Assembly: GCF_034931005.1 (NCBI RefSeq)
Contig: NZ_JAYGIN010000007.1
Span: 124,001 to 188,000 of the forward strand
Reading direction: 5' to 3'
Origin: Arcicella sp034931005
GTDB taxonomy: Bacteria; Bacteroidota; Bacteroidia; Cytophagales; Spirosomataceae
DNA: 64,000 bases
Shown in pieces: positions 7,820 to 16,953 of this stretch. Within the stretch, counting starts at the first letter, position 1; each line of letters starts with the position of its first letter. The notes under the pieces were generated by a model. That model was not told the DNA's origin. It worked only from the letters and a program-made list of their open reading frames with translations, and did not search any database. The position numbers were made by a program, and so were the translations under genes.

Positions 7820-10093
7820 ATGAATAAGATTATAAAAAACATTGCAACAATGATGATAGGCATTGTTGTTTGGTCTCTCGTATCAACAAAATCCTCAGCT
7901 CAATGTAAACCAAGAGCTGCTGCTGGTGAAGTGGCTGGTCAGTTGAGTATTAATGGTACAAAAGTGATTGTGGACGGTGATGCAAATGCTTCAAATAATA
8001 TTCCCATCAAAATTTGTGAAGGTGAATTAATCACACTCAAAAGCACTCTGGCTGTATCCTCGGGTACGGATGTAAATTATTGGATAACAAGTCTGAATTC
8101 TTATAATACTTTATCTGCACCACCTATCAATCCAGGAAGTGCATCAGCGAGTTATAATCCTGCCACAGGAGGTGTAAATGTTGATATCAGAATGACTGAT
8201 AAAACTGCATCGACTCCTGATGGAATAAGATTTTATGGTGGACCGGGGAAATATGTTATCACACAATATCAAACTGCTACCGCAATAGGAGGAGGCTCAA
8301 CTATTACAACGCATACTTGCCAAGTAATTGACATTATTACTCCACAACAACCTGTTGCCACGGTTACTACTTGTTCTGGGCAAGAAGTACAAATTACTTT
8401 ACCTGCCAATGCTGCTAATAATTTTGATGATTATGAAATTCAATTCAATGCCACGTCAGGTCCTTTTAATCCAATCTTAAAAACAGGAAAGCCAACCAGT
8501 TATCCATTTACAATTAAAAGTGGAACAACTTTGCCAGATGCTCAAGATAGAATTATTACGATAAAAGGACTTTCTGCAACGGGAGGTTGTCCAGCACCTT
8601 TAAATAATTTAGGTCAATTTGCCATCAATGGTGCAACCATGTTTAGACCCGCAATTAGTACCATTGTAGGAACAGTTAATAAAGGTGAATTCAAATTAGC
8701 GGTATCTGGGCAATCAAGTTTTGGGAGAAATATTTATATGCGAGAATCATCAGCTACATATAATTATTCGTCAACTTTCAAAACGTATGGTTCTTTAGCC
8801 GTAACACCTTTTGATACAACGACCTTACAAGTACCTAATGGTGATAAACAATATTGTTTTCAAGCAGAATCTGTTGATTTAGCTTGTGCAGCTTCTGGAA
8901 GTTTACTTAGTGCCGAAGAAATTTGCACTACTCCTGCCCAATTAACTGCTGAAAGTAACAAAAACGTAATCGAGTGGTCGCCTGCGGCTACGGGATTAAT
9001 TGGGGGTATTTTTAACTTTTATCAAGTGGAAAGATTAAATCCAGATGGAACAATTGACAAAGTATTTCCTCCGATTACCAATCCTTCAGAGCTAAAAGTA
9101 GAGGATACAGGAGTTACTTGTGGACAAGAATATACCTACCGAGTAGAAACGAATTATAATCAGAAATCACTTTCACAGATTATGAAAGTAAGGGCAGTAT
9201 CAAATGATGTTCCTTCAAAGATTCCGAGAGTTTTTGCTACCATGACCAACGATGCAAAAAATGCCAATATTCAAGGGCAATTTGACCCCGCTAATACACC
9301 TGTGAATATTAAAGCAAACAGTTATAAATTTTATAGAGCAAACTCCATCAACGGTGCTTATTCACTTTTATATACAGGAAATACGGTTTTTAGAGATTTG
9401 ACAGCCAATGTTGAAGATAAGTCTTATTGTTACTATATGACATGGACAAACCTGTGCGATAAAGAATCGACCCCTTCCGAGAAAGTTTGTACTGTAAATC
9501 TGAAAGCGAGTGGTGCGAGTGTAAATTGGACTAAGGAATCGTCTATTTCATTGGGTACTGATAGTTATATTGTACAAAGAGTTAATCCAACTGACGGAAC
9601 AAATATCAAAGAATTAGCAAGTAATTTGATAGGAGTTTACAGTTACAATACCCAGATTTTACCCGAAACAGAAGGACAAGAAATTTATATTCAAATTGAA
9701 TCTCGTCCAGTAGGCTGGAATATCATCAGTGGAAGCACTTTACCAAGTACACTTTCTAATATCGTTAAGATTTTCAGACCATCTTTAGCCATTAGTCCAC
9801 AGATATTTACACCAAATGGCGATGGGCAAAATGATAAATTTATGGTAAGAGGTAAATTTATCAAGGAATTAAAAATGACTATTTATGACCGTTGGGGCAA
9901 TGCGATTTTCTATGATGAAACTAATAGTTATCCCATTGAGAGTAATCAAAACGAAAGTACAGTAGTCGGTTGGGACGGTACTATGAACAACGGCAATAAA
10001 GCTTTAGAAGGAAGTTATGCCTACAAAATTGAAATCATAGATACTATCGGGCAAACGACTGTAAGAGAAGGAGCTTTATTATTAGCATATTAA
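7820..10093 (+). CDS. secreted protein with gliding-motility-associated C-terminal domain
   Basis: The 757-residue protein has a signal peptide (MNKIIKNIATMMIGIVVWSLVSTKSSAQ). A long Thr/Ser/Asn-rich body with paired cysteines and fibronectin-like segments follows. The final ~95 residues form the CHU_C domain, with SPQIFTPNGDGQNDKF, IYDRWGNAIF, VGWDG and GSYAYKIEI. This domain is the type B sorting signal of the type IX secretion system, so the protein is probably exported and attached to or released from the cell surface. Its binding target is unknown. It is a single gene with its own terminator and a possible sigma-54 promoter. Confidence 0.88.
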   Translation: MNKIIKNIATMMIGIVVWSLVSTKSSAQCKPRAAAGEVAGQLSINGTKVIVDGDANASNNIPIKICEGELITLKSTLAVSSGTDVNYWITSLNSYNTLSAPPINPGSASASYNPATGGVNVDIRMTDKTASTPDGIRFYGGPGKYVITQYQTATAIGGGSTITTHTCQVIDIITPQQPVATVTTCSGQEVQITLPANAANNFDDYEIQFNATSGPFNPILKTGKPTSYPFTIKSGTTLPDAQDRIITIKGLSATGGCPAPLNNLGQFAINGATMFRPAISTIVGTVNKGEFKLAVSGQSSFGRNIYMRESSATYNYSSTFKTYGSLAVTPFDTTTLQVPNGDKQYCFQAESVDLACAASGSLLSAEEICTTPAQLTAESNKNVIEWSPAATGLIGGIFNFYQVERLNPDGTIDKVFPPITNPSELKVEDTGVTCGQEYTYRVETNYNQKSLSQIMKVRAVSNDVPSKIPRVFATMTNDAKNANIQGQFDPANTPVNIKANSYKFYRANSINGAYSLLYTGNTVFRDLTANVEDKSYCYYMTWTNLCDKESTPSEKVCTVNLKASGASVNWTKESSISLGTDSYIVQRVNPTDGTNIKELASNLIGVYSYNTQILPETEGQEIYIQIESRPVGWNIISGSTLPSTLSNIVKIFRPSLAISPQIFTPNGDGQNDKFMVRGKFIKELKMTIYDRWGNAIFYDETNSYPIESNQNESTVVGWDGTMNNGNKALEGSYAYKIEIIDTIGQTTVREGALLLAY

Positions 10094-10116
10094 AGTAAAT
10101 ACGTAATCACTAACAT

Positions 10117-10156
10117 AAAAAAGAAACCTCGACGGATATGTTGAGGTTTCTTTTTT
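10117..10156 (+). terminator. Rho-independent terminator
   Basis: A run of A, then GAAACCTC, pairs across a short loop with GAGGTTTC followed by six T. It sits 24 bp after the stop of the T9SS protein gene and separates it from ybaB. Confidence 0.92.
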
Positions 10157-10208
10157 GCGTTACATCAATAGTAATTGTAAATTGCAATAGAAATAAATCA
10201 ATAATAAT

Positions 10209-10544
10209 ATGTTTGACATGATGGGAATGCTTGGGAAAGTGAAAGACCTCCAAGCTAAAATGAAAGAAGCTCAAGAATCTTTAGGCTCAATCACCGAAAC
10301 GGGTGAAGCAGGAGCTGGAATGGTGAAAGCAACCGTTAATGGTAAAAAACAATTACTGAAAATTGAAATTGATGAAGACCTCATCAAACCTGAAGACCGT
10401 GAGGTTTTACAAGATTTAATTATAGCAGCTACCAATAATGCTATGGAAAATATTGAAGATAAAGTAAAAGCCCATCTTCAAAAAGCTACTCAAGGTTTGG
10501 TGCCTAATATTCCAGGAATGGATTTGGGAGGAATGTTTTCGTAA
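10209..10544 (+). CDS. YbaB/EbfC-family nucleoid-associated protein
   Basis: This small DNA-binding protein (111 residues) is of the dimeric 'tweezer' family. The N-terminal helix MGMLGKVKDLQAKMKEAQESLG, the central GAGMVKATVNGKKQLLKIEID and the C-terminal helical half (LIIAATNNAMENIEDKV) are the family pattern. In many bacteria ybaB is next to dnaX/recR; here it precedes an ABC ATPase instead. Confidence 0.93.
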   Translation: MFDMMGMLGKVKDLQAKMKEAQESLGSITETGEAGAGMVKATVNGKKQLLKIEIDEDLIKPEDREVLQDLIIAATNNAMENIEDKVKAHLQKATQGLVPNIPGMDLGGMFS

Positions 10545-10559
10545 TTAAGGTGTCAGGTT

Positions 10560-10606
10560 TTAGGAGTTAGGTTTTAGTGGTAAATAGCCTCTTTCCTAAC
10601 TCCTAA
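10560..10606. repeat. inverted repeat in the ybaB / ABC ATPase gap
   Basis: TTAGGAGTTAGG (10560-10571) is matched by CCTAACTCCTAA (10595-10606), within a stretch built of TTAGG/CCTAA words that also appears in fragmentary form near 4245-4270. It is likely a dispersed intergenic palindrome, perhaps attenuating read-through. Confidence 0.6.
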
Positions 10607-10631
10607 TATCTAATACCTAACCCCTTCAAAA

Positions 10632-11339
10632 ATGCTAAAAGTACAGAATCTAACCAAAATTTACGGAATACAAAAAGCCGTTAATGATATATCTTTTGAA
10701 GCAAAAAAAGGTGAAATTGTAGGTTTCTTAGGGCCAAATGGTGCTGGAAAATCTACCACCATGAAAATTGCTACTTGTTATTTAACCGCTACATCTGGAA
10801 CGGTTGAAGTTTGTGGTTTTGATGTTCAGAAATCACCGATGGAAGCTCGTAAAAATATTGGCTATTTACCCGAACATAACCCACTTTATTTGGAAATGTA
10901 CGTAAAAGAGTTCTTAGAATTCATTGGTGGTATTTACGGACTGAAAGGGCAAAATCTCCAAAAAAGAATTGATGAAATCATAGAATTGCTTGGTCTTACG
11001 CTTGAATACAAAAAGAAAATCGGGCAACTTTCAAAAGGTTATCGCCAAAGAGTTGGACTTGCTCAGGCTCTCATTCATGACCCACAAGTATTGATTTTAG
11101 ATGAACCTACCACAGGACTTGACCCAAATCAATTAGCTGAAATCAGAGGAGTTATCAGAGATATTGGTCGTGAAAAAACGGTTATTTTTTCAACCCACAT
11201 TATGCAAGAAGTAGAAGCTATTTGTGATAGAGTTATTATCATCAATCGTGGAAATATCGTAAAAGATACTTCATTAAGTAGTTTACAACAGGCAGGAAAA
11301 ACGATGGAGGAGGTTTTTAGAGAATTAACAGCAAATTAA
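10632..11339 (+). CDS. ABC transporter ATP-binding protein (GldA-like)
   Basis: The 235-residue ATPase has Walker A GPNGAGKST (near residue 36), signature LSKGYRQRVGLAQAL, Walker B VLILDEPTTGLDP and the switch histidine in FSTHIMQEV. Among Bacteroidota the closest family is GldA, the ATPase of the GldAFG gliding-motility transporter. No permease (GldF/GldG) is adjacent, so the partner must be encoded elsewhere and the GldA assignment is an inference. Confidence 0.85.
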   Translation: MLKVQNLTKIYGIQKAVNDISFEAKKGEIVGFLGPNGAGKSTTMKIATCYLTATSGTVEVCGFDVQKSPMEARKNIGYLPEHNPLYLEMYVKEFLEFIGGIYGLKGQNLQKRIDEIIELLGLTLEYKKKIGQLSKGYRQRVGLAQALIHDPQVLILDEPTTGLDPNQLAEIRGVIRDIGREKTVIFSTHIMQEVEAICDRVIIINRGNIVKDTSLSSLQQAGKTMEEVFRELTAN

Positions 11340-11388
11340 GTATTTAGTGATTAAAATGGATTTGCAGTTCAAATATCACATAAAACAA

Positions 11389-11419
11389 AAATCCCTCATT
11401 GGTATTCAATGAGGGATTT
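11389..11419. terminator. bidirectional terminator between ABC ATPase and lspA
   Basis: AAATCCCTCATT pairs with AATGAGGGATTT across a 7-nt loop, with A and T runs on the two sides, between convergent genes. It abuts the lspA stop codon. Confidence 0.92.
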
Positions 11420-11420
11420 T

Positions 11421-12137
11421 TTATTCTTTTATTAAATCTGAATCTTCTTCTTTTGTATTTTCTTCAATAACAATATTTTCTATTTTATCAGAAGTTTCTT
11501 CATGGGTGCTATTTCCTATTTTTTCAACATTTTCTTCAATTTCTACATCTTTAGGTTGTTCAAAGAATTTATTTTGAAAAATTAGAATTGTCACAACTCC
11601 GCAAAAAATAGCAGCATCTGCAAAATTAAAAATTGGAGTTGAATACCAAGTTCCACCCCATAAAGGTACCCAATCTGGAATCCAACCTTGATATGGGTCA
11701 AAGAAAAACATATCAATAACCTGTCCATGAAACCAAGGAGTAGGTGAACCGGGAGGATTATTCCCCAATAGTTTTCCGTAAAATGTACTATCAATTACAT
11801 TTCCGATTGCTCCGCCCAAAATAGCAGCAATACTCCATAAAAGTCCTTCTGGGGCTTTTCTGCTTGCCAAACGCACTAAATAAAAGCCAATACCAAACAT
11901 GGCAGCTAAACGGAAAAGGCTCAAAACGATTTTGGCATATCCACCTGGAATAAAACTGAGTTCCATGCCAAAAGCCATTCCTCTATTCAAAACATAATGT
12001 AGCTTAAACCAATGTCCAAAAACCTCAATCTCATTGCCTTCGTACCGCATATAGTGATGTACCGCAAATTTGATGAGCTGGTCAACAACAATCAATAAAA
12101 GTGTAAGCAAAAAATATTTATACGGAGAACGAAACAT
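11421..12137 (-). CDS. lspA: lipoprotein signal peptidase II
   Basis: This inner-membrane aspartyl protease cleaves prolipoprotein signal peptides. Four membrane segments are visible. Motifs are VDQLIKFAV, LNRGMAFG, the first catalytic Asp in GGAIGNVIDS and the second in IFNFADAAI. The 238 residues exceed the usual ~165: an insert (FFFDPYQGWIPDWVPLWGG) precedes the last motif and a Glu-rich tail of about 60 residues follows the final helix. Both additions are common in Bacteroidota LspA. Confidence 0.95.
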   Translation of the reverse strand: MFRSPYKYFLLTLLLIVVDQLIKFAVHHYMRYEGNEIEVFGHWFKLHYVLNRGMAFGMELSFIPGGYAKIVLSLFRLAAMFGIGFYLVRLASRKAPEGLLWSIAAILGGAIGNVIDSTFYGKLLGNNPPGSPTPWFHGQVIDMFFFDPYQGWIPDWVPLWGGTWYSTPIFNFADAAIFCGVVTILIFQNKFFEQPKDVEIEENVEKIGNSTHEETSDKIENIVIEENTKEEDSDLIKE

Positions 12138-12165
12138 AATAAATACAGTAAACAGTTTTCAGTGA

Positions 12166-12294
12166 ACAGTTATCAGTCGGGTGGCGAACCGCTATTGGTA
12201 AACAGTTATCCTTAAATGAGTCTAAAATATAGTAGTTAAATTACAATATCAAGAAATTTTTCAGATAACGGTTCGCCGTCCGACTGATAACTGT
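12166..12294. repeat. inverted repeat flanking the lspA promoter region
   Basis: Arms 12166-12191 and 12269-12294 match at 24 of 26 positions and contain ACAGTTATCAGTCGG and GCGAACCG. Further GTAAACAGTTATC words lie at 12146 and 12198. Related sequence is found at 29419-29436 and 29503-29524, indicating a dispersed intergenic family. Confidence 0.7.
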
Positions 12295-12315
12295 CTGGCA
12301 AAGATACGAAATAAA

Positions 12316-12346
12316 GAAGCCACAAATTGTGTAAATCTGTGGCTTC
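12316..12346 (-). terminator. terminator of the proline dehydrogenase gene
   Basis: The stem GAAGCCACA / TGTGGCTTC has a 13-nt loop and a T-rich tail on the minus strand, 27 bp past the stop codon at 12373. Confidence 0.75.
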
Positions 12347-12372
12347 TTTGAAATTTTTGGAATAATTAATAT

Positions 12373-13596
12373 TTACTTTCCTTGAAACATAAGTCTTTTC
12401 CGACGAACAATTTCTCTTTTTATCAACGTAAATTCCCGACTTGCTTGTCCTGCTACCGAAGTATTTTCATCTGCTCTTCTGAATAAATAAGGCATTACCG
12501 CATCAACAGGGCCATAGGGTACATATTTCGCAACATTATAACCTGCCTTAGAAAGATTGAATGAAATATTATCAGACATTCCTAATAATTGTGCAAAGTA
12601 AAAATGAGTATCTTTTGCTTCAACTTGATGTTGTGCCATTAAATCAACCAAAAGTTTACAACTGTATTCATTATGAGTACCCACGCAAATAGATATAACT
12701 TCACGATTTTCAACAGAATATTCCATCGCTAAATTAAAATCTCTATCGGTATCTGCTTTCGTTTCGTGGACAGGTTCACAATAATTATCTTCGTGAGCTC
12801 GTTGGCGTTCTTTTTCCATGTACGCACCTCTAACCAGTTTTACCCCCAAATAATAATTATTTTTGCGAGCTTGTTCAGTAGCGTGCTTCAAATTCAACAA
12901 CATTTCTTTACGATACATTTGGAAAGTATTATAAACCACACATTTTTCGTGGTTATATTTTTCCATCATTTCGTAAGTTAAAGTATCAATAGCGTCTTGA
13001 ATCCAAGACTCTTCTGCATCAACAAAAATTCTAACATTCATGTCAGCAGCTTGCTTACATAAGGTATTTATTCTGTCTTTAACACGTTGAAAAGCATCTT
13101 TTTCCTCTTCGTCCAAAATACTATTACTTTGAACTTTCTCTAATAATTCGGCACTACCGATACCCGTAATTTTAAATACAGCAAAGGGAATAGCTAAATT
13201 TTGATGAGCTTTTTCGATAGTTAAGAGAATTTCTTTGGCTGTCTTATCGAAACTTTTTTCATCGTCTTCACCTTCAACGGAATAATCCAAAATTGTGCCG
13301 ATTTGTGATTTCCCCAAATTTTCTATGGTTTTATTGCACTCTTGCAGATTTTCCCCTCCGCAAAATTGTTCAAATACCGTAATTTTTATTAGTTTTTTTA
13401 TCGGAAAATGAAGAAAAAGGAAGAGTTTGATAAAAAAAGTCCCTAACTTTACGAGCCAATTCTGATTCATACTTGCAAAAATCAAGTATATCTTTTTTAA
13501 CTGTAAGTTTGACTTGGAAGAGAAAGCAATAGAAGTATCCTCAAAACTAACTTTGGGAGCCTTCAAAAAGGTTTTGGTGGTTGGCATTTTGGTCAT
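12373..13596 (-). CDS. proline dehydrogenase family protein
   Basis: This FAD-dependent enzyme oxidises proline to pyrroline-5-carboxylate, feeding electrons to the quinone pool. The protein is monofunctional (407 residues), unlike fused PutA. The barrel motifs are FVDAEESWIQDAID, VKLVRGAYMEKER (residue ~255), ICVGTHNE, and the C-terminal RRADENTSVAGQ, which binds the substrate carboxylate. An ATG three codons downstream could also be the start. There is no P5C dehydrogenase next to it. Confidence 0.93.
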   Translation of the reverse strand: MTKMPTTKTFLKAPKVSFEDTSIAFSSKSNLQLKKIYLIFASMNQNWLVKLGTFFIKLFLFLHFPIKKLIKITVFEQFCGGENLQECNKTIENLGKSQIGTILDYSVEGEDDEKSFDKTAKEILLTIEKAHQNLAIPFAVFKITGIGSAELLEKVQSNSILDEEEKDAFQRVKDRINTLCKQAADMNVRIFVDAEESWIQDAIDTLTYEMMEKYNHEKCVVYNTFQMYRKEMLLNLKHATEQARKNNYYLGVKLVRGAYMEKERQRAHEDNYCEPVHETKADTDRDFNLAMEYSVENREVISICVGTHNEYSCKLLVDLMAQHQVEAKDTHFYFAQLLGMSDNISFNLSKAGYNVAKYVPYGPVDAVMPYLFRRADENTSVAGQASREFTLIKREIVRRKRLMFQGK

Positions 13597-13705
13597 GTTA
13601 CAGACTTGATGTTCTATAATATTTAGAAAACTGAAAAAATAATTTAATTGTTGATAATCAGTTTAATATGATTCAGAGTCTCGTCACTTGTTTTACAAAA
13701 ACGTG

Positions 13706-13713
13706 CAAATATA
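13706..13713 (-). promoter_or_regulatory. -7 element for proline dehydrogenase
   Basis: The minus strand reads TATATTTGC (TAnnTTTG). A TTTTTG box lies upstream but with a 16-bp spacer, shorter than the 20 bp seen at better promoters here. Confidence 0.45.
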
Positions 13714-13811
13714 GTATATTAGAATAATACAAAAATACGTTTTGCCATATTAAATTTATAAGAGGAAGATTTTTATTGTATTTTCCGTATTATTTTTTTG
13801 TAAAGTAACTA

Positions 13812-13819
13812 TAATTTTG
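13812..13819 (+). promoter_or_regulatory. -7 element for DAHP synthase / chorismate mutase
   Basis: TAATTTTG lies 76 nt upstream of the chosen ATG at 13895. The -33 region is not well conserved. Confidence 0.4.
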
Positions 13820-13894
13820 ACGATAAGTCATACCGTTTAGTTACATTTTGTGATTAAAAATTGTTTTAAAAGAATAACGAATAAAGTTAACCAA

Positions 13895-14989
13895 ATGAAT
13901 GCGAATTTAGAGATAACGCCGATGCAGGAATGGATTAATACTGACGGCAAACCATTGATAATTGCTGGACCATGTTCAGCTGAAACTGAGGAGCAAGTGT
14001 TGGAAACAGCCAACCGTATCAAAGCGGAAGGTTATGCCCACATTATGCGTGCAGGAGTATGGAAGCCACGTACTCGTCCAGGAAGTTTTGAAGGAATGGG
14101 TGAACCAGCTTTGAAATGGCTCGTGGAAGCGAAAAAACAAACGGGTCTTCCGTTAGCAATTGAGGTGGCAACACCAGAACACGTTGAACTTGCTTTGAAA
14201 TATGGCGTTGATGTGTTGTGGATTGGTGCAAGAACAACTGTAAACCCTTTTAACGTTCAGGATTTAGCTGATGCTTTGAAAGGTGTTGATGTTCCTGTCT
14301 TGGTGAAAAACCCAGTAAACCCAGATTTAGCTCTTTGGGTTGGTGCGTTTGAACGTTTACAGAACTCTGGTATCAAGAAATTAGGTGCTATCCACCGTGG
14401 TTTTTCGAATGCTCAGGAAACAAAATATCGTAACTCTCCAATGTGGCAATTAGCCGTTGAGATGAAACGTTTGTTCCCTCAATTACCAATGATTGGTGAC
14501 CCGTCGCACATGGCAGGAAAACGTTCATTGTTAATGGAATTGTCGCAGAGAATCCTTGATTTGAACTACGACGGTATGATTATCGAAACTCACCGTGAGC
14601 CTGATGCCGCTTGGTCTGATGCTTCACAACAAGTTACTCCAGAAGTTTTGGGTACAATGTTACGTGAATTGGAAGTTCGTAAAGCAAATTATGGTGCAGA
14701 TTTTACAGATGAATTAGCTGCAATGCGTGCTAAAATCGATAATATCGACCGTGAGTTAATGGAAGTATTGGCAGCTCGTATGGCAATCGTTGAGAAATTA
14801 GGAGAATATAAGCGTGATAATAGCGTAGCTGTTCTTCAACTTGACCGTTGGAAACAAGTTCATGCTGACCGTGCTAAACAAGCTTCTGGTTTAGGTTTAT
14901 ATCCTGAATTTGTAGAAGAATTGTTTAAATTGGTTCACTTAGAATCAATCCGTAAGCAAACTGAAGTGATGAGTTCAATTGTAGCTTAA
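13895..14989 (+). CDS. bifunctional DAHP synthase / chorismate mutase (type II)
   Basis: This is the first enzyme of the shikimate pathway (PEP plus erythrose 4-phosphate) fused to chorismate mutase, which diverts chorismate to prephenate. I chose ATG 13895 (MNANLEITPM), 364 residues, over an in-frame GTG at 13850. Residues ~1-265 form the DAHP synthase barrel (AGPCSAETEEQ, RAGVWKPRTRPGSFEG, GDPSHMAGKR, IETHREPD). The last ~95 residues form the AroQ-type mutase helix bundle (MRAKIDNIDRELMEVLAARM). The fusion suggests feedback control by Tyr/Phe, which is inference. Confidence 0.95.
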   Translation: MNANLEITPMQEWINTDGKPLIIAGPCSAETEEQVLETANRIKAEGYAHIMRAGVWKPRTRPGSFEGMGEPALKWLVEAKKQTGLPLAIEVATPEHVELALKYGVDVLWIGARTTVNPFNVQDLADALKGVDVPVLVKNPVNPDLALWVGAFERLQNSGIKKLGAIHRGFSNAQETKYRNSPMWQLAVEMKRLFPQLPMIGDPSHMAGKRSLLMELSQRILDLNYDGMIIETHREPDAAWSDASQQVTPEVLGTMLRELEVRKANYGADFTDELAAMRAKIDNIDRELMEVLAARMAIVEKLGEYKRDNSVAVLQLDRWKQVHADRAKQASGLGLYPEFVEELFKLVHLESIRKQTEVMSSIVA

Positions 14990-15033
14990 TTAATAAGTTA
15001 CTTAGTTTGATTCAGACTTAAAAATAAATTAGC

Positions 15034-15068
15034 AAAAAAGCTGTTTTCGTTTAGGAAACAGCTTTTTT
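15034..15068 (+). terminator. Rho-independent terminator
   Basis: AAAAAAGCTGTTTTC pairs with GAAACAGCTTTTTT around a short loop, about 45 bp after the DAHP synthase stop. Confidence 0.92.
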
Positions 15069-15146
15069 GTTTTTGGAAGCTATTGATAATTTACTTCGAA
15101 AGAAATAAAAAATGACTAATTGGGTATTATCGTCTGCTCTTTTGCT

Positions 15147-15154
15147 TAATTTTG
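15147..15154 (+). promoter_or_regulatory. -7 element for NAD kinase
   Basis: TAATTTTG lies 29 nt upstream of the nadK start. A TTGG sequence 23 bp further upstream could be the -33 box. Confidence 0.45.
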
Positions 15155-15183
15155 AATAGACGAAACAAATACCAAGAATATAC

Positions 15184-16074
15184 ATGAAAATAGCCATTCA
15201 CGGGCGAAACTTTAAGGAAGAAACCAAGCCTTTTTTGCAGTCGATGTTTGATACATTGGCACAAAAAAATATCGAAATTCAAATTTCAGAATCTTATCAA
15301 CAATTTCTTTCGGAGGTTGGCGTAGTTCATACAAGCAATTCATTTTATTCAAATAAATCTACTCTTTTTGATGCTGATGTCGTTTTAAGCTTAGGCGGTG
15401 ATGGTACACTTCTGGATGCTGTTACACACGTGGGTGACCGTGAAATTCCAATTTTAGGAATTAATACTGGTCGTTTAGGTTTTTTGGCAACGGTTTCTCC
15501 TGATAAAATTCAGGAAGGTTTAGCCGAAATATTTGCAGGCAATTATTCACTTGACCAAAGAACGTTGGTTAGTATTAGTTCACGATTGAATGATGAGCCA
15601 TTGGATATTTTTAATGGAGTAAATTTTGGTTTGAATGAATTAGGAATCATGAAAACGGATTCATCGTCAATGATTATGGTTCGAGCATATTTGAATGGCG
15701 AGTTTTTGAATACCTATTGGGCTGATGGTTTAATTATTGCAACTGCCACAGGTTCAACGGGTTATAATTTAAGTGTAGGTGGCCCTTTGGTAATGCCAAG
15801 TTCAGATATTTTTGTAATATCACCTATGAGTCCACATAATTTGAATGTACGACCTTTGGTGGTTTCTACTGATGTGGTTTTGGATTTTGAAATAGAAAGT
15901 AGAAGTAGTAATTGTTTGATTTCGTTGGATGCTCGTTCAAAAGTGGTTCATAGTAATGTGAAAATCAGAATGGAACGAGAAAAATTCAAAGCAAATATCA
16001 TTAAATTATCAGGTACTAATTTTTTAAATACTCTCAGAAGTAAACTAAACTGGGGCTTTGATGTTAGGAATTAA
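15184..16074 (+). CDS. nadK: NAD kinase
   Basis: It phosphorylates NAD to NADP. The 296 residues contain the diagnostic LGGDGTLLDAV (near residue 72), NTGRLGFLATV and the Gly-rich TGSTGYNLSVGGP. The C-terminal half is beta-rich as in the family. The gene stands alone between a terminator and a palindromic repeat. Confidence 0.96.
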   Translation: MKIAIHGRNFKEETKPFLQSMFDTLAQKNIEIQISESYQQFLSEVGVVHTSNSFYSNKSTLFDADVVLSLGGDGTLLDAVTHVGDREIPILGINTGRLGFLATVSPDKIQEGLAEIFAGNYSLDQRTLVSISSRLNDEPLDIFNGVNFGLNELGIMKTDSSSMIMVRAYLNGEFLNTYWADGLIIATATGSTGYNLSVGGPLVMPSSDIFVISPMSPHNLNVRPLVVSTDVVLDFEIESRSSNCLISLDARSKVVHSNVKIRMEREKFKANIIKLSGTNFLNTLRSKLNWGFDVRN

Positions 16075-16076
16075 TT

Positions 16077-16186
16077 GTGATTGAGTGAATTGTGAATTAG
16101 TGATTGTCGGACGAATAATAATCACTAATTCACTAAATATGATTTGTAATTGTCGGACGAATAATAATCACAATTCACTCAATCAC
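16077..16186. repeat. compound palindrome between convergent nadK and hsp20
   Basis: The outer arms are a perfect 19-bp inverted repeat (16077-16095 and 16168-16186). Inside lies a second inverted pair (GAATTAGTGATT / AATCACTAATTC). The 23-bp core ATTGTCGGAC-GAATAATAATCAC occurs twice in direct orientation, from about 16104 and 16149. The same core, with G-to-A variation, is the centre of the palindrome at 5940-6015. Confidence 0.8.
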
Positions 16187-16194
16187 TAAATAAA

Positions 16195-16641
16195 TCACGC
16201 CACTGCGATTTCTTTCACCGCAGGTTTTAATTCTTCTTTTTTAGGAATACCTACGTGTAAAATACCTTCTGCATAAGTTGCATCAATTTTATCGCCATCT
16301 ACATTTTTGGGCAAATTGAAAGTACGCTGAAAAGACGTGTAGTTAAACTCTTGGCGAGTATATTTCTCATTTTTTTCCTCCGAATTTCCTGTTTGTTTTG
16401 CTGAAATTGTTAAGCGGTTTTCATGAAGACTTAATTTGAAATCTTCTTTCTTTAAACCTGGAGCAGCGACTTCGATTTGAAAGCCGTTTTCGCTTTCTTT
16501 CACATTTACGGCTGGAATATTATTATAAGTTACGTTGTTGAATGATTTTGATGGAAACATAGTGTCTAATTGGTTAAAGAATTGATTGAATTCTGAATTG
16601 AAAAAGTTATTTGTTGGTTGGTTAAATCTCACAATTTTCAT
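16195..16641 (-). CDS. Hsp20/alpha-crystallin small heat-shock protein
   Basis: This ATP-independent holdase has 148 residues. The alpha-crystallin domain spans roughly residues 45-140: PAVNVKESENGFQIEVAAPGL, then FKLSLHENRLTISAK, then YTSFQRTFNLPKNVDGDKI and the strand ATYAEGILHVGIPK. The C-terminal anchoring motif is weak (KEIAVA). It is transcribed alone on the minus strand. Confidence 0.95.
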   Translation of the reverse strand: MKIVRFNQPTNNFFNSEFNQFFNQLDTMFPSKSFNNVTYNNIPAVNVKESENGFQIEVAAPGLKKEDFKLSLHENRLTISAKQTGNSEEKNEKYTRQEFNYTSFQRTFNLPKNVDGDKIDATYAEGILHVGIPKKEELKPAVKEIAVA

Positions 16642-16953
16642 GATTTTATATTTTTTATGATGAATTTAAGTTTTACTAATTTCTCTCATTTTGAGATATT
16701 CCCTTTTCATCAAAAGCTGTACCAGTAGATTTTCAATGACACTTTGTCTTGATTTTCCTAAAAGCCTAAATTTTCAAATGACATAATTTCCGATTTCAAT
16801 TAAATAGCAAACCCAAATTGTCAGAATACTTAATTATTGAGCGTTCCTAATTATTTAGTAAATGGTCAAATAGACTTATTAAATGGTTAACAACATCTGA
16901 TTTAACCTTTATACCTTGCATCCATATTAAAGTCCACAAAATCCATCAGAATC
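16642..16953. other. divergent promoter region hsp20 / OM protein
   Basis: The 312-bp spacer holds no ORF or clear hairpin. TACCTTGC at 16912-16919 resembles a -7 box for the plus-strand gene. I see no CIRCE-type heat-shock operator. Confidence 0.4.
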
